Source: Bombyx mori
Lineage: Eukaryota > Arthropoda > Insecta > Lepidoptera > Bombycidae
NCBI RefSeq assembly: GCF_030269925.1
Contig: NC_085128.1
Coordinates: 6,016,501 to 6,080,500 of the forward strand
Reading direction: 5' to 3'
Length of the DNA stretch: 64,000 nucleotides
Both the position numbers and the translations under genes were made by a program. Within the stretch, counting starts at the first letter, position 1, and each line of letters starts with the position of its first letter. The notes below the pieces were generated by a model. It did no database searches, was not told the DNA's origin, and saw nothing but the letters and a program-made list of their open reading frames with translations. Below, piece by piece: positions 22,301-34,345 of this stretch.

Positions 22301-23513
22301 CCAAGCCGGACTACACATACGCTTATGGCGTAGAAGATCCTCACACAGGAAACCTCCAGAACCACAAGGAACAGCGTGACGGCGACGTCGTGCGTGGAGA
22401 ATATTCGCTGGTTGAGCCCGACGGTTCCGTTAGACTGGTTAGGTATACAGCAGACCCGAAGAACGGTTTCCAAGTACGTTGCTTTGTGTTTTTAGTTCAC
22501 CATATTCTACTTTGTCGTCATTCCTCCCGATCCATTAACTGTGCTTTTAAGTACCGCAAGCACGGGTCAAGGTCCTCGTCGAACCCGTCGCTGGCGACAA
22601 AGGTTCGACGAGTGAATTAACCCATAGACATGGTCCACTGAGTTCTCGCCGGATCTTCTCAGTGGGTCGCGTTTTCGATCCAGTGGTAGATTCTGCGAAG
22701 CACTGCTCTTGCTAGGGTCAGTGTCAGCAGCATCGTCAGGTTTGAGCCCCTTGAGCTCACCTACTAGTCCGGTGACGCTGATATGGTCTCTCTAGACCTG
22801 ATGGTCTTTTTTTTCCTACCTGTGCATCAGCTTAGTCGTAATTAGACTATAATTAATTGAAATTTTACGTTTTTACACTATTATGATTCTATTATCGACG
22901 ACTAATATACTTCTATAATCACAGATTTCGCTAAGATTACGCTTGGAGATATATAATGAAAGACAAACAATATTTAATCTATTCTCAATTTGACCACAGA
23001 CTATAAGCAATAAGAAAAGTTTGACAATAAACAAATAGTATGCATGCGTGTGTGTGACAAATACATGGTAGTGTGTGTAATGTTTTTTTTAATTGCTTTA
23101 TTTTTTATGCATAATTTAAAAAAATAGAAACATTCTGCACTCCTTCTCTATATTCTCTATAAGTGTGGAAAATTTCATACTCCACCGTCTGCGCAATTTT
23201 CGTAAACAGAGGTACAAAGTTTTTACTTCACGTATTAATATATAGATAACCCAAAAACTACTAGTCAGATCTTGATAAAAATAGGACCATATCAGCCTTC
23301 AAATAAATAAAAAGAATTAACAAATTCGTTTCACCTAGGAGAAAGTTCTGAGGTAACACATTTAAAAATAACGAATTTAACAGAGAATATTTTCCTTTTC
23401 TAAAAACATTTATTTTTCAGGCTGTAGTACACAAAAAGGCCGGAGGTCAAGCTCAAGCGCCCGTACATTACGGACATCCGAAACAAGACGAAGATGACTC
23501 CAACGACTACTAG
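19369..23513 (+). CDS. RR-2 cuticular protein (CPR family), 170 residues
   Basis: A secreted chitin-binding structural protein of the cuticle. The exons are 19369-19386, 21040-21267, 22300-22473 and 23421-23513, all phase 0 with GT-AG borders. The first exon codes only MAFLFK, so an intron splits the signal peptide (residues about 1-20, continuing [14 protein letters not shown]), a gene structure common in insect cuticle genes. The extended Rebers-Riddiford domain (RR-2 form) begins at residue 83: [35 protein letters not shown] and [15 protein letters not shown]. The tail is His/Gln/Asp-rich ([15 protein letters not shown]). There is no cysteine in the mature protein, as usual. Introns carry an RTE remnant and two LINE tails. 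The exact CPR number cannot be given. Confidence 0.94.
19633..19750 (+). repeat. Bm1-type SINE, 3' part
   Basis: Matches the SINE tail: TATCTCAAGGTGGG, GTTGTAGATGTCTATGGGC, CACCAGGTGGGCTGTGAGC, ending in CTAAGCAATAAAAAAAA. It lies in intron 1 of the first cuticle gene. Confidence 0.85.
20760..20940 (+). repeat. RTE LINE 3'-end coding remnant
   Basis: Conceptual reading gives [26 protein letters not shown] and a decayed W..K tail, the typical C-terminus of lepidopteran RTE reverse transcriptases. One frame shift is visible. It sits in intron 1 of the first cuticle gene. Confidence 0.7.
21325..21560 (+). repeat. Jockey-type LINE 3' tail
   Basis: Begins in CGAAGGGCTCGACGAGCGAA and passes through the CTCAGTGGGTCGCGTTTCCG block to ATAGGTAGGAAAAAG. 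It is the same 3' end as the long LINE at 61550-61770. It lies in intron 2 of the first cuticle gene. Confidence 0.85.
22535..22830 (+). repeat. Jockey-type LINE 3' tail
   Basis: Starts near CCGATCCATTAACTGTGC, passes GTCGCTGGCGACAAAGG and the CTCAGTGGGTCGCG block, and ends in a T-rich stretch near 22815. It follows exon 3 of the first cuticle gene by about 60 bp. Confidence 0.82.
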
Positions 23514-23807
23514 TCTTATAAAACATTTAAATAGTACATAGTATCGATGTTGACTTATTTATTATTGTTATCCTTTATTAAATCGTTGGAAAAGAAAAAA
23601 GGTCTTTATACACAATGTAGTAAATTTAGCACTGCGGAACTCTGTAAACATTTTAGACAAATAATCTAGAAATATAACAATTTATAGTTCACTTAGGTGT
23701 AAGGTGATAATGATTTTAGGAGATGAGATGTGCTTGGTATATATTCTAAAATGCTTAATAATAATATGTTCTCAGTTAGTGTAATGTTTGAAGGTCTAGA
23801 TTAATCT

Positions 23808-24036
23808 TGGTAGGACTTCTTGTGAGTCCGCGCGGGTGGGTAAAACCATCCTACCTATTTCTGCCGTGAAGCAGTAATGCGTTTCGGTTTGAAGGGTGGG
23901 GCAGCCGTTGTAACTATACCTGAGACCTTAGAACTTATATCTCGAGGTGGGTGGCGCATTTACGTTGTGGATGTCTATGGGCTCCAGTAACCACTTTATA
24001 CCAGGTGGGCTGTGAGCTCGTCCACCCATAAAAAAA
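23808..24036 (+). repeat. Bm1-type SINE, 3' two-thirds
   Basis: Starts at TGGTAGGACTTCTTGTGAG, runs through the block CGTGAAGCAGTAATGCG and ends CTCGTCCACCCATAAAAAA. The tRNA-like head is missing. It lies between the convergent first cuticle gene and the stomatin gene. Confidence 0.88.
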
Positions 24037-24405
24037 TATCTACAGCAATTACTACGATTTTGGCCGATTGATTGCTTTATGACGGATGGTAATTAATTAG
24101 GAAACCAGTTGATGTGTATTGATCCAAAACATTTTGGTGCTTTCGGCAATCTTTTAGTGGTATCGAAATCTACAAATTCAAGCAATTTTAAAATCTAGAA
24201 GCGTCATCATTAGATTAAAGATATAAAGATATAAAGCAAGATAAATTGAGCTAACAAATATGCACAGGGACTTCGGTAAAAACAAATCTAACACGGTCAT
24301 ATTTGATAATTACGTAACAAAAATGAACGGGAATGGTTGGGAAACGAATTTATTTTATTAAATTAGATTGACTAGAATTGATACAGAATTTGTAAACTAA
24401 TGAAA

Positions 24406-27400
24406 CTATATTGGTAATGATTGTGTCATTTGTACGCTTGGTTGGTGCGTTGTACTTGGTCCGGCTCCTCCCAAAAATGCTTTCAAGAAATCCATAGGGA
24501 ATGGAAAGATTATCGTGGAATTCTTCTCTGCTGATATAGAGCTCAAAGACTGCAGGTAGCGCAGCTATAATAATAAAAACGTAATATTACTAAACATTAA
24601 GGGGTTATTAAAATCTGGGATTTAACACGATAATATACTTAGTAAACTAGATACTGAATAATGGTTATTCCATGAAGCAAAGCAAAGGATTTAACTTCCA
24701 ATAGAAACGGGCCGGGCTGGTTTCTCAGTCTTGCATCAAACAAATCCGTAACGAAACTATTATAATTGCGAAATAAAACTAACGACACACAATTTTCGTA
24801 CCTGTAAGGCCATAGGATTGTCGATCATGACAAGTGATGCTTCCTTCAATGCTTTTGATGCTTTAATTTCTCCTTCGGCGGCAATGATTTTCGCTCTTGC
24901 TTCACGATCCGCCTCAGCTTCTGCTGCCATGGCCTTCTGTAGCTGCACGGGCAGTCGGACGTCTTTACTGAAATAAGAGTTATGTAAAAACTATCTATCT
25001 GTAATCGTTTCCCTGAAAATGAATGTAACATCACGACACAATCATCTTCTTGTGTAAATTCGCGATAGTTCTGTGCAACACTTGTTAAACAAGTTTTGTA
25101 ATGTCCAACGCTTCAAAGTAGATATTTTTTTAATTGTAAATTTACTGCTATTTTAGTGCTTACATTTCAACTCTTTCTACTTCGACACCCCAAGGCTCCG
25201 TGGCCTCATCCAGGCTAGCTTGCATCATGTGACTGATTGCTTCCCTGTCAGAGAGGAGTTGCGCTAGATCCCTCATTCCAAGAACATTCCTTAATGTTGT
25301 AGCGGCCAAGAGTCTTGTTGACGCGCTGGAATTTACCAAAAGTATTCTTAAGTTATAAGAAGTAATAGGAAGCATCCCAGATCGTATTCATTTATTTACC
25401 TATAGTCTGCAACTCTCACCACTGCATTTAAGGGTTCTTTGATTCGGTAATACACTACAGCGTCCACTGCCACTGTCACAGAATCTCGCGTTAGTACCTG
25501 CAGTAAGAAAAAAAGAAGCAAAGGTAATTGAACAAAATTTCGGTGTTCTTATATTATTATAATAAGAATTAAACAGTTAGGGTTGATTGATTTTTAGCTA
25601 GCATCGATTGCTTGTACTGACAAACATTAAAATCAATTGTATGATTTATATAAATTGTTTGGATTACTTAGTAAGTTATTTCCAAAGCTTATACAGAGTG
25701 ACGAAAAAGATAAAGACATATTATTTATTATTATTAAATGTTTCTAACATACATTTTGTCGAAAAACAACACACTGCAGCGTTTTTACAACTAGACTCAA
25801 GTTTTAGATGGCTAAGATAAACGTTGACTAACTTCGTGTCTAACTTTAGATGCCATTAGACAAGTTCAAATGCCGTGGGAACGACATATTTCAGATTCAT
25901 TTAACACAAGATAACCTTTTCTTGATCTAATTGTTTTGAGCAGTTGCGGGACTTTTCGAATATGCATATATTTTCTAGGTTGTGTTAGCTAACGTAATTG
26001 TTATATATTATTAAACTAGTTTCATAGGGCATAAATCTTATACCTTTAAACGAGCAATTCTTGTATATTAATATATATACCTAGTCAGGTCATAAGTATT
26101 GTCACACAGTAAAAACTTTTCTTTTAGAATGCTGGCCACAAAAAAGTTTATTGAATTCGAATTTCGAATTGTTCATGAAAATAAAAATGTATACTTTTAG
26201 AATTTTACTCATTTTTAAATATGGGGTAGACGCTTAAAAAAGACCGTGTTGCAGTTATTGCGTTGCATCGTTGCGGTTACGCGCCAATTCAAATTTTTAA
26301 CATACTGAAAAATTTGAATATAACCAAAAGATTCGTTTATCGTACCATCGTATCGTTTGTATCAAACGATACAATGAATACTCTAGTGTAGATGACAGGT
26401 CAAGAAGTGGTCGCCCTCGGTCTGTTAGGACTCCAGCAGTGATAAAAGCTGTGAAGGCGCGAATTCAAAGAAATCCCAAACGTAAGCAGAAACTGTTGGC
26501 CCTTCAGATGGGGTTAAGCAGAACCACAGTGAAAAGGGTGTTAAATTTAGACTTAGGGCTTCGGGAATATCGAAGAAAAACCGGACATCGTTTGAATGCT
26601 CGTCTAATGGACCTGAGACTGAAGAGATGCCGCGCTTTGTTGAAGCGGTACGTGGGAAAAAAATATCGGGAAATTCTTTTTTCGGATGAAAAAATTTTAC
26701 CGTAGAAGAGAGCTACAACAAACAAAATGATAAGGTGTACGCACACAGTAGTGAAGAAGCGAGCAACCGTATTCCGCGTGTCCAACGACGTCATTTTCCA
26801 TCCTCGCTCATGGTATGGTTGGAAGTTTCTTATTGGGGCTTAACAGAGGTACATTTTTGTGAGAAAGGTGTAAAAAACGAATGCAGTTGTGTATTAAAAT
26901 ACAGTCCTGATGAACCTTGTGGAACCTGTTTCTCATACCATGTTCAATAACAGGCACTGGGTATTCCAACAAGATTCGGCGCCAGCTCATAGAGCGAAGA
27001 GCACACAAGACTGGCTGGCGGCGCGTGAAATCGACTTCATCCGGCACGAAGACTGGCCCTCCTCCAGTCCAGATTTGAATCCGTTAGATTACAAGATATG
27101 GCAACACTTGGAGGAAAAGGCGTGCTCAAAGCCTCATCCCAATTTGGAGTCACTCAAGACATCCTTGATTAAGGCAGCCGCCGATATTGACATGGACCTC
27201 GTTCGTGCTGCGATAGACGACTGGCCGCGCAGATTGAAGGCCTATATTCAAAATCACGGAGGTCATTTTGAATAAACTTTAGTGTCATAATAATCTATGT
27301 TTTGTTAAGTTCATTTTGGTATATGAATGGTTACATAATGAATAAACTTGTTTCAATTATTTTACATTAAACATGTGACAGAATTTATGACCTGACTAGG

Positions 27401-30400
27401 TATATATAATCTGAATCTCGAAAACGGCTTCAACGATTTTCATAAAATTTAGTATACAAGGGATTTCGGGGACGATAAATCGATCTAGCTAAGTTTTATT
27501 TTCAGAAAATGTAGTTTTATTCGTGTTTACAATAATCAGCGACATCTATTGGCGATTAATAATACAATTTTTCTTAATTGAGGGCAACTAACCGCTTTAA
27601 AGACACAACAAGATGGCGTTATCAAAAAAAAATCGTCATCGTCTAGTAAGAATAAAAAGAGGAGTTAAATTTTTTTACTTGACAATATATCATTCTTTGT
27701 CCATCTATAATATATCTGTCTAGTAATGCGCTATTCGATTTAACTACAGTTGTGTAATAAAAAAATGTGATACAATTTTTTTATAATAATAATAAATCTG
27801 AGTAAAGGTACATTTAGCGGTTTTTCTGCTTTGGATGGGCATACGATCGCTTTTAAAAATGTGTTTGAAGTCTCATTGGTAATATATAAAGTGTTTCCCC
27901 CATTGAAACCAGAACACAAGACTGTTTCGCGTCAGAAATATATAAGATCCGTACCTAAATGTACCTGCTAGGTTATTGCGCTGTACCATCATTATTTACG
28001 CAAAATGAACATTTCGCGGACTTTAGGAGAAGCTTATCTCATGCTCTCTTTCTCTCTTTACTTATTATTTTAAAATCTTTAAGAGTTACTGGTCAAAGTT
28101 TTGAAGTTTCCTAATAAAATATTACTTTTAAAAAAAAAGTTACGCAACATATCTTATTGAATTAATTGATATAAGCAAGTGTGAAATAATCAAAAGAAAT
28201 ATTTCAAGTATCTAGTTGAAAAATGTAACAAAAGAATATAATCACTGTTAATTTTATTGTCTGTGATCGTTAAAGTTTCGTCTGTGAATTTGGTAGGGTC
28301 ATCAAAAGACTTAATATTTTATTTTCGTAACGATTCTACAAGTCTGGTATATGATGGTTTGACATTTATCTCCATGCTATCAATTTCCTTTAGTAAAAGT
28401 AGCTCTAGTTCTGCATCGAATGGTTGGACAGTTGTGGTATAGTATAAATTAAATTTTAACTTCATACAAAAGGTGCGTGTAGCTTTATTTACGTTGATGT
28501 CTTATGATGAGTTCTGCTAACTACGTATCATTAACCGTTTGCGTCAAACATTTAGCACTAGATGTGCTTATAAATTCAATTTGGCTTAATTAGGACGTGA
28601 AAATGGTATAAATTCTGCCAGACAGCGTAACTATACTATCTTATTTTGCTAATTTCATCTATTTTATTCATTTCATTAGAGAACATGGTGACAGCCCTAA
28701 AGCTAGCCGGCCCGAGGTCGTATCTGCTTGCCGTCTGTTCGCAGCCGCCGAACATTTGACATATTAAAATAAACCTAGAGCCCAGGTTATGATATTGAAC
28801 AAGTATTTACATATGAGCTGATAAAATAATTAATTATCTATGATCGATTCAGAGTATGAATCTAAATAAAGCACCTTGTTTCAGTAGAAGGCCAACGTGA
28901 AATGAATTGTTTCTAAAAGTAATGATGTATACGTTCTTGAGAAAGATAATTTAGCACGAAAAAACAAAAATTATAGTTTGCATTAATATATACGGCATAT
29001 AATATATTGTTCAAAATTTTCACGATTCTTCCTACATATCTGTCATCAGGAACTGTAATCTACAGCGTCATGTTCTTTTCCTTCGTTGTTACATTTTACG
29101 CATTCTATTTGTTTCATTTTCATGTGCGTCATTGGTATTAAAAGCTGTTGACCCGTTTGTTCGTAACTCAGATGGCTAACGATTAATTGATGTGGCCGTA
29201 AACTATCAATCAAAGTTTAACAACGTGTAAAACAATAGTTACTTGTGAATCGATTGTGCGCGCGCTCGCCGACCTAATAATGATTATTTTTATATCTTTT
29301 ACTCATTCAGTTCGTTACAGCCTTGTTCCAAGCTTTCAATAGTTATTACACTATAATTAAATTACACGTTTGAATCACCGTTTAACAAAAAATATAATCG
29401 CGCAATTTCTGGTGAGACGTATTGTTAGCCTGCGCGGGTAGGTGGCACCAACCTGCCTCTTTCTGCCGCGAAGCAGTAATGCATTCCACTTTGAAGGGGT
29501 TAGAACAGCTGTTATAATTTATGTCTATGGACTTCGGTAACTACTTAATACCAAGTGGTCGGGAATGTCGTTAGCCTTAATCCGTCTATGCGAAAAAAAG
29601 TTGATACAATTGAATGAATAGACAGGAAAGTCTCTAGGCTGAACCCCGTGAACTCGCCTACACGTCCGGTGAAGCTGGCAAAACCCTTCGAGGATACTAT
29701 ACTAGCAATAGGTAGCTAAAAAAATATCAGTGATCCAACAAACATTATTCTGTCCGAATATAAATGAAATTTTGTAAGAGTTGTTTTAATATTTCAATTT
29801 TACCGGCAAATTTTTTCAGAATTTATTTTCGCTAGGAAACAAAAAAAAAAGAGAGAAATGAAAAACGAGACAGTGGTGTCGGTTTATTTTCACACGCGGT
29901 GTAAATATTTCTATACATCTGCTCTCAGAAATAAAAATTATTAAAACGTATACAAACACGTCCAGCTTCATAACAACATATTTTATGAAACAGGAATAGG
30001 AGTTAATGATGAGAGAAGACCGACTCTGTTTTACAGCGCTCGCATTGTTGCGAATGTTGGAGAGGGCCGATCGATATCTAAATTTAATAAGTACATACTA
30101 CCAAGTAACATTAAAAACTGATGAAACTAATTGGTTTTGTCAAAACTACCAATAGCATTTGTCAAGATTTCGGTCAAGAATTTTCGATAGTTACCATATA
30201 TGTACATATGAATGTATCGTCTCCCACTTTGAGGCATAGGTTTTGAGGTTTCAGTATTTACAGTAAAATGGCTGATCTAATCTTGTCACCGAAACGCATT
30301 ACTGTTTCACGGCAGGAATAGGCAGGGCGCTGGTACCTAGCCGTGCGGACTCACCAGACGTTCTACATACCACTAATAATAACACATTGTTATTCCTTAA

Positions 30401-32069
30401 CCGTGGAAGTCAATCGTGAGCATTTTTAACTACGTATTTCATTAGAAACATTTGTCCCTGCTTGCGGGATTCCATTGCATCGCTTGATACGAATATCCTT
30501 ATCCATCTTATCCTTTAGAGCCAGAACGACTTCATTAGAAATTGAAGCACATTTTTTTATGTAATATTGCTGAAATGGGCCACGTTCCCGCTGTGAAATC
30601 CCCTAAATGTATGCAAATTGCACTGCACTTTTTTGTTGTTTTTCTTGAACACCAGTTAACGTACGTTGACGGTGTTATAACAAAAGCCTTCTATGAATTG
30701 ACAACAACAACTGTGCTTGAAGATTACGAACAAAAAAAAACATGATTTTTGAAACGACTTCCCTATTATTTGTCTTAATTCGAAGGTACCTGATTAGAAT
30801 TCTTTACTTGTTATGTATCACCTCATAAACTCTCAAATGATTTGAATAGGCGTAGAGTGTACATATGTACATATTTTTAACTCAAATAAATATAGAAACT
30901 TATAATCATTTTATTTCGATATTAAATTGTTCTTGAACCGTTCTTTACTTACCTCTTGTGGTGGTACGTCAAACGAAACCGTTCGTAGATCTACTTTTCT
31001 ATAAGTGTCTATGCAGGGAAGAACAAAGAATAGTCCTGGGCCTCTCGCGCCGCCTTTCCTTAATCTGCCTAGTCTGAAGATTACAGCTCTTTCAAATTCT
31101 TGCACAACCTGATTGTAGAAGATAGCGTTAAAAAATAACATATAAAAATAATAGCATAGAATATTATAAAGTATTAGCTGTACCCGTCCGCTTCGCTGGG
31201 CATTTAAAATTAACATTATTATTTCTCACCCCCACAAAGATTCTCATCAATAACGCCCTCGCAACTGGTGTAGAGAGTCCAACACTCATATAAATATTAG
31301 CCTATCCATTAAGTACATGTATTTTCTGGATACCAAGTTTCAAATCAATCGGATGTATGGTTCAGTAGTTATAACGGAACATTCGTAAAAACCACTGTAG
31401 ATTTATATATTAGCTTAGATAACAGTATAACCTTTCATATTTTCGGATTACAATACTTTGAATCGTAGTATTCGAACGTTTCGGCAGGTAGGTAATCAAA
31501 AAGTGGTATTTAATACATAGAGCATGTTTTTGTACTGTCTTAAAGAGATAAATAGATGAAAGCAGATTCATTATTCACTTTGAGATGAATAAATGAGATG
31601 GAATGTTTCAATGAGGACTTTCTAAATCTGAAGTAATCAAAATAGAATAATGCGTAATTTCGCAAATCTATTTAATAGACTAGAGCTGTTGAAAGTTAAA
31701 TTGTATTACGTACCTTAAAACATTCAAATAACGAAAAAGGGAAGGTGATGATGACAAGTAGATATGACAGTAAAGTTGCAAATCGTTCTACACATCCAAC
31801 GGCTTCTGGGTTCGCTGTCACAGAAAAAATAAACTGAATTCCCTTTAGTATTCCCACGATTAATTACGTAGAAAATATATATTTCAATTTGACTCACAGT
31901 AGAGTTGGATTAATTTAAACAAACTAGTATTACAGACAGTGATTACGAACGTAATTGTTTACAAATTAGGTTAATTTGAAAATAATAATATGTAAGCGCA
32001 CAACAATAAATAGGCTTTCTTATAAGATGGCACTCACTCACACTCGGATTTTTCAAGCTACTTACGCAT
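24406..32069 (-). CDS. Stomatin-like protein (band 7/SPFH family), 281 residues
   Basis: A monotopic membrane protein of the stomatin type, which oligomerises on the inner face of membranes and modulates channels. The coding exons, in transcript order, are 32066-32069, 31714-31814, 30953-31108, 25400-25497, 25164-25325, 24802-24967 and 24406-24564. All borders are GT-AG and phases agree, giving 846 nt. The first exon codes only ATG plus one base. The hydrophobic hairpin is at residues about 14-31 (TLLSYLLVIITFPFSLF) with the kink Pro27. The SPFH domain follows: EFERAVIFRLGRLRKGGARG, GLFFVLPCIDTYRKVDLRT, FDVPPQEVLTRDSVTVAVDAVVYYR split across exons, then WGVEVERVEIKDV. The C-terminal coil is AMAAEAEADREARAKII, then ASKALKEASLVMIDNP and LRYLQSLSSI. 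The length matches stomatin. The large intron hosts a maT element. Confidence 0.93.
26080..27400 (+). mobile_element. maT-type Tc1/mariner element (DD37D), 1321 bp
   Basis: The ends CCTAGTCAGGTCATAA match inversely at 26080 and 27400 and are flanked by TA on both sides; the similarity extends about 27 bp through a TGTCACA block. It contains one decayed transposase. It is inserted in the 5.4-kb intron of the stomatin gene, antisense to it. Confidence 0.93.
26425..27275 (+). pseudogene. maT transposase, frameshifted
   Basis: The N-terminal part at 26439-26705 shows the second helix-turn-helix (LGLSRTTVKRVLN-like) and ILFSDEK, the first catalytic Asp, before a stop. A shifted middle follows at about 26780-26900 (SSLMVWLEVSYWG). 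The intact C-terminal part at 26910-27275 has WVFQQDSAPAHRAKSTQDWL and SSSPDLNPLDYKIW, with 37 residues between these two Asp (DD37D, the maT/mori type). At least two disabling changes separate the parts. Confidence 0.9.
29418..29575 (+). repeat. Bm1-type SINE remnant
   Basis: Recognisable by CGCGGGTAGGTGGCACCA, CGAAGCAGTAATGC and ATTTATGTCTATGG, with internal deletions and no intact tail. It is followed at 29625-29720 by a short LINE tail. Confidence 0.7.
29625..29725 (+). repeat. Jockey-type LINE 3' terminus, short
   Basis: Contains CTGAACCCCGTGAACTCGCC, TACACGTCCGGTGAAGCTG and AATAGGTAGCTAAAAAAA, a diverged last 100 bp of the Jockey-type tail. Confidence 0.55.
30240..30535 (-). repeat. 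Bm1-type SINE, antisense, nearly full length but internally deleted
   Basis: Reverse reading shows the tRNA-like head near 30510 (CTAAAGGATAAGATGG), the box-B-like region near 30470, AGTCAATCGTGAGC context near 30410, and the middle block with CGAAACGCATTACTG at 30291 on the plus strand. The distal tail is poorly preserved. Confidence 0.75.
31174..31419 (-). mobile_element. Helitron-like non-autonomous element
   Basis: On the minus strand it starts TCTAAGCTAATATATAAAT and ends GACGGGTACAGCTAA, with host A before TC and T after CTAA, the Helitron insertion pattern. The 3' end has a short GC-rich near-hairpin (CCCAGCGAAGCGG). It is 246 bp with no coding capacity, in the intron between stomatin exons 2 and 3. 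Confidence 0.7.
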
Positions 32070-33344
32070 TTGTATCGTGATAGCGCAAGAAGTACCCGTA
32101 TCGCAATCTAAAATATCGAAACGTATAATATTAGAGCCGCAATGACACGTAAAAAAAACTGTCTAAATTATTTTTTTTCGTTTTACTCACGACTAGGTAC
32201 GTTGTCACGCCTAGTGCTTACTGTTCTTACTTCCCTGCGCATTTTACGTGCCCGCCGTATGCTACGTTATTATTTTGTTATTTATATACAACGGAATGTA
32301 ATTTGAAATGCCTACAACAGCGTATTACTCGGCCAACAAGCGCAGAATGCGCTGACATACAGACTAACTTACTGTCAGGAGTCCAGCTGTTTACACGACC
32401 CAAAAACTACACTGATTCTAACTAAAAATATCAATTAGAGTGCGGTGTTCGGTAACAATGAGAAAGCCATAAATCACCGTCGTTAGCGTTTATGCAAAAA
32501 GTATTTACGTATTTCGAAGTAGCACTCCACTTCCCCTGAGTCCTTGTCGTGGCAACCGAAATCCATGTGGAGGAATAGGTTGGGTAATGTACAATGAACG
32601 CATTAGCTGCTGTGTCAACCGGTGATAAGTAGTGGTGTCCTCTCGGTGTCTATATTGGAACTAAGGTGAGGAGCGCGGAGATCAGGTTGTCGATAAAAAT
32701 AAATAAATAAACGCACTTTCGGGCATAACGACGGGCGGGCGCGGGCGCACACCGGACCGCGATCAACCAAATTGTGAGTTTCAGGTATTCGGGAAGAAGA
32801 GCCGCCTCTTGCGCCGTTGCAGTTTATAATTTAAAAGCGGATGTTTGTACCATCATTTTGAGAATTTCCGATCGTTCATTTTATGACTGCATCTCTCGGA
32901 ACTTTGCTCTCGGATATCTGTGTACTAGATTCAATATTTTAATATCAGATTATCTCCAGTTTTCGCGAGTCGTAGAGATAATTAAAACGCAAAAGTAAAC
33001 AATCTCAAACATCTCGTGTTCTTATTGTCATTATATTGTTTTTGACGTTTCGAATATTTCACAGTTTTCGTATTAATCCTGTGAGTCGTCGTGAGTCATA
33101 TAAAAAAAATATAGTTTTCATTTATTTTAATATAAATTAAACTTTTAGATCTGTAGCAGCCAGCCAGAAAGCTAAACAAACACATAATTATTTCATATTT
33201 GTCGCAAGTGAGCTTTATTGTAATAATAATATTATGTTTCTACGTCTTTAAACTTAACCGTTGATATTTTATATTTAAATGTTCCATTTAGTGTAATTTT
33301 TTTAACATATTTATTTCTAATAACCAAGTAACATACATGTTTTT
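32070..33344. other. Upstream of stomatin gene; candidate promoter region
   Basis: A plausible splice acceptor (TATTTTAG on the minus strand) at about 32108 suggests that the ATG exon has an intron before it and that further 5' untranslated exons lie upstream. A CpG-rich patch at about 32725-32765 (GACGGGCGGGCGCGGGCGC) stands out in AT-rich DNA and may mark the promoter. No coding exon was seen. Confidence 0.35.
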
Positions 33345-33410
33345 TTATTGCCCTTGTAGGCAGACGAGCATACGGCCCACCTGATGGTGAGTGGTTACCG
33401 TCAAGACATA
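33345..33410 (-). repeat. LINE 3' terminus, very short
   Basis: TTTTTTATTGCCCTTGTAGG and CATACGGCCCACCTGATGG are the antisense last 65 bp of the LINE family seen at 6030-6482. Confidence 0.7.
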
Positions 33411-33711
33411 TAAACATATAAACATATTTAGTTATAATTACAATAAAATAGAAAGAAATCACCGTCTCATTGAATTGGTATAGTGCTTATTTTTTAGTGT
33501 TCCCTTTTTTGCATAGCTATGTATTGTCTAAACTTCGAGAGTCTATGCTCTATTGGACGGTTTTCAGTGTTAACTGATAACCACCTGTTCTATCTGTTTT
33601 CGGCAAAAATAAAATATATTAAAATTATACTTGGATGTACCTCGTACCTTTCAATTATTTTAACGTCCGCCAATGTATCTAATCTTAACATTTATTAAAC
33701 TGTCCTAAGAT

Positions 33712-33958
33712 TATTTTTTTATGGGTTAGATGGGTGGATGAACTCACAGCCCACCTGGTGTTAAGTGTTTACTGGAGCCCATAGACATCTACAACGTAAA
33801 TGCGCCACCCACCTTGAGATGTAAGTTTTAAGGTCTCAGTATAGTTACAACGGCTGCCCCACCCTTCAAACCGAAACGCATTACTGCTTCACGGCAGAAA
33901 TAGGTAGGGTGGTGGTGCCTACCCGTGCGGACTCACAAGAGGTCCTACCACCAGTAAG
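33712..33958 (-). repeat. Bm1-type SINE, antisense 3' two-thirds
   Basis: Runs from GATGGGTGGATGAACTCAC through CATCTACAACGTAAATGCG and CGAAACGCATTACTGCTTC to AGAGGTCCTACCACCAGTAA, an antisense copy lacking the tRNA-like head. Confidence 0.9.
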
Positions 33959-34036
33959 TAAGAAATTTCAAAACTGATATCAGATCTGAAGTGCCCATAG
34001 AAATCGCTACGTAAGCGGGGCGGACTCACGGGCATC

Positions 34037-34345
34037 TTTTTTTTATTTTTTTTATTGCCCGTGTAGGTAGACGAGCATACGGCCCACCAGACGGTGAGTG
34101 GCTACCGTCGCTGATGGACATCAGCTATGCCAGGAGCAGAGCCAAGACGCTGCCTACCGTTTAATACTGTCCACAAGCCTCGTTTGAAGAAGGACATGTC
34201 ATAGCGCTCGGGAAACATCGTGGTGGGGAGCTCATTCCAAAGCCGGATTATACGTTGCGAAAATGATATCTGGAAACGCACATCTTCAGTTTCCTAGTTG
34301 TACACGCTGGAGTTACTACATGAGTAGCTCCAGCGTGTAGAACTA
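34037..34345 (-). repeat. LINE 3' end, antisense
   Basis: The antisense copy of the 6030-6482 family begins at TTTTATTGCCCGTGTAGG, passes CGCTGCCTACCGTTTAATAC and GAGCTCATTCCAAAGCCGG, and fades by 34345. At 34297-34340 a 16-bp stem (TACACGCTGGAGTTAC and its near-complement) forms a hairpin. Confidence 0.8.

Noticed and set aside
30542..30745. 67-codon open frame in the stomatin intron
   Set aside because: It starts at the edge of an antisense SINE, has no motif and no splice context. Regarded as chance.
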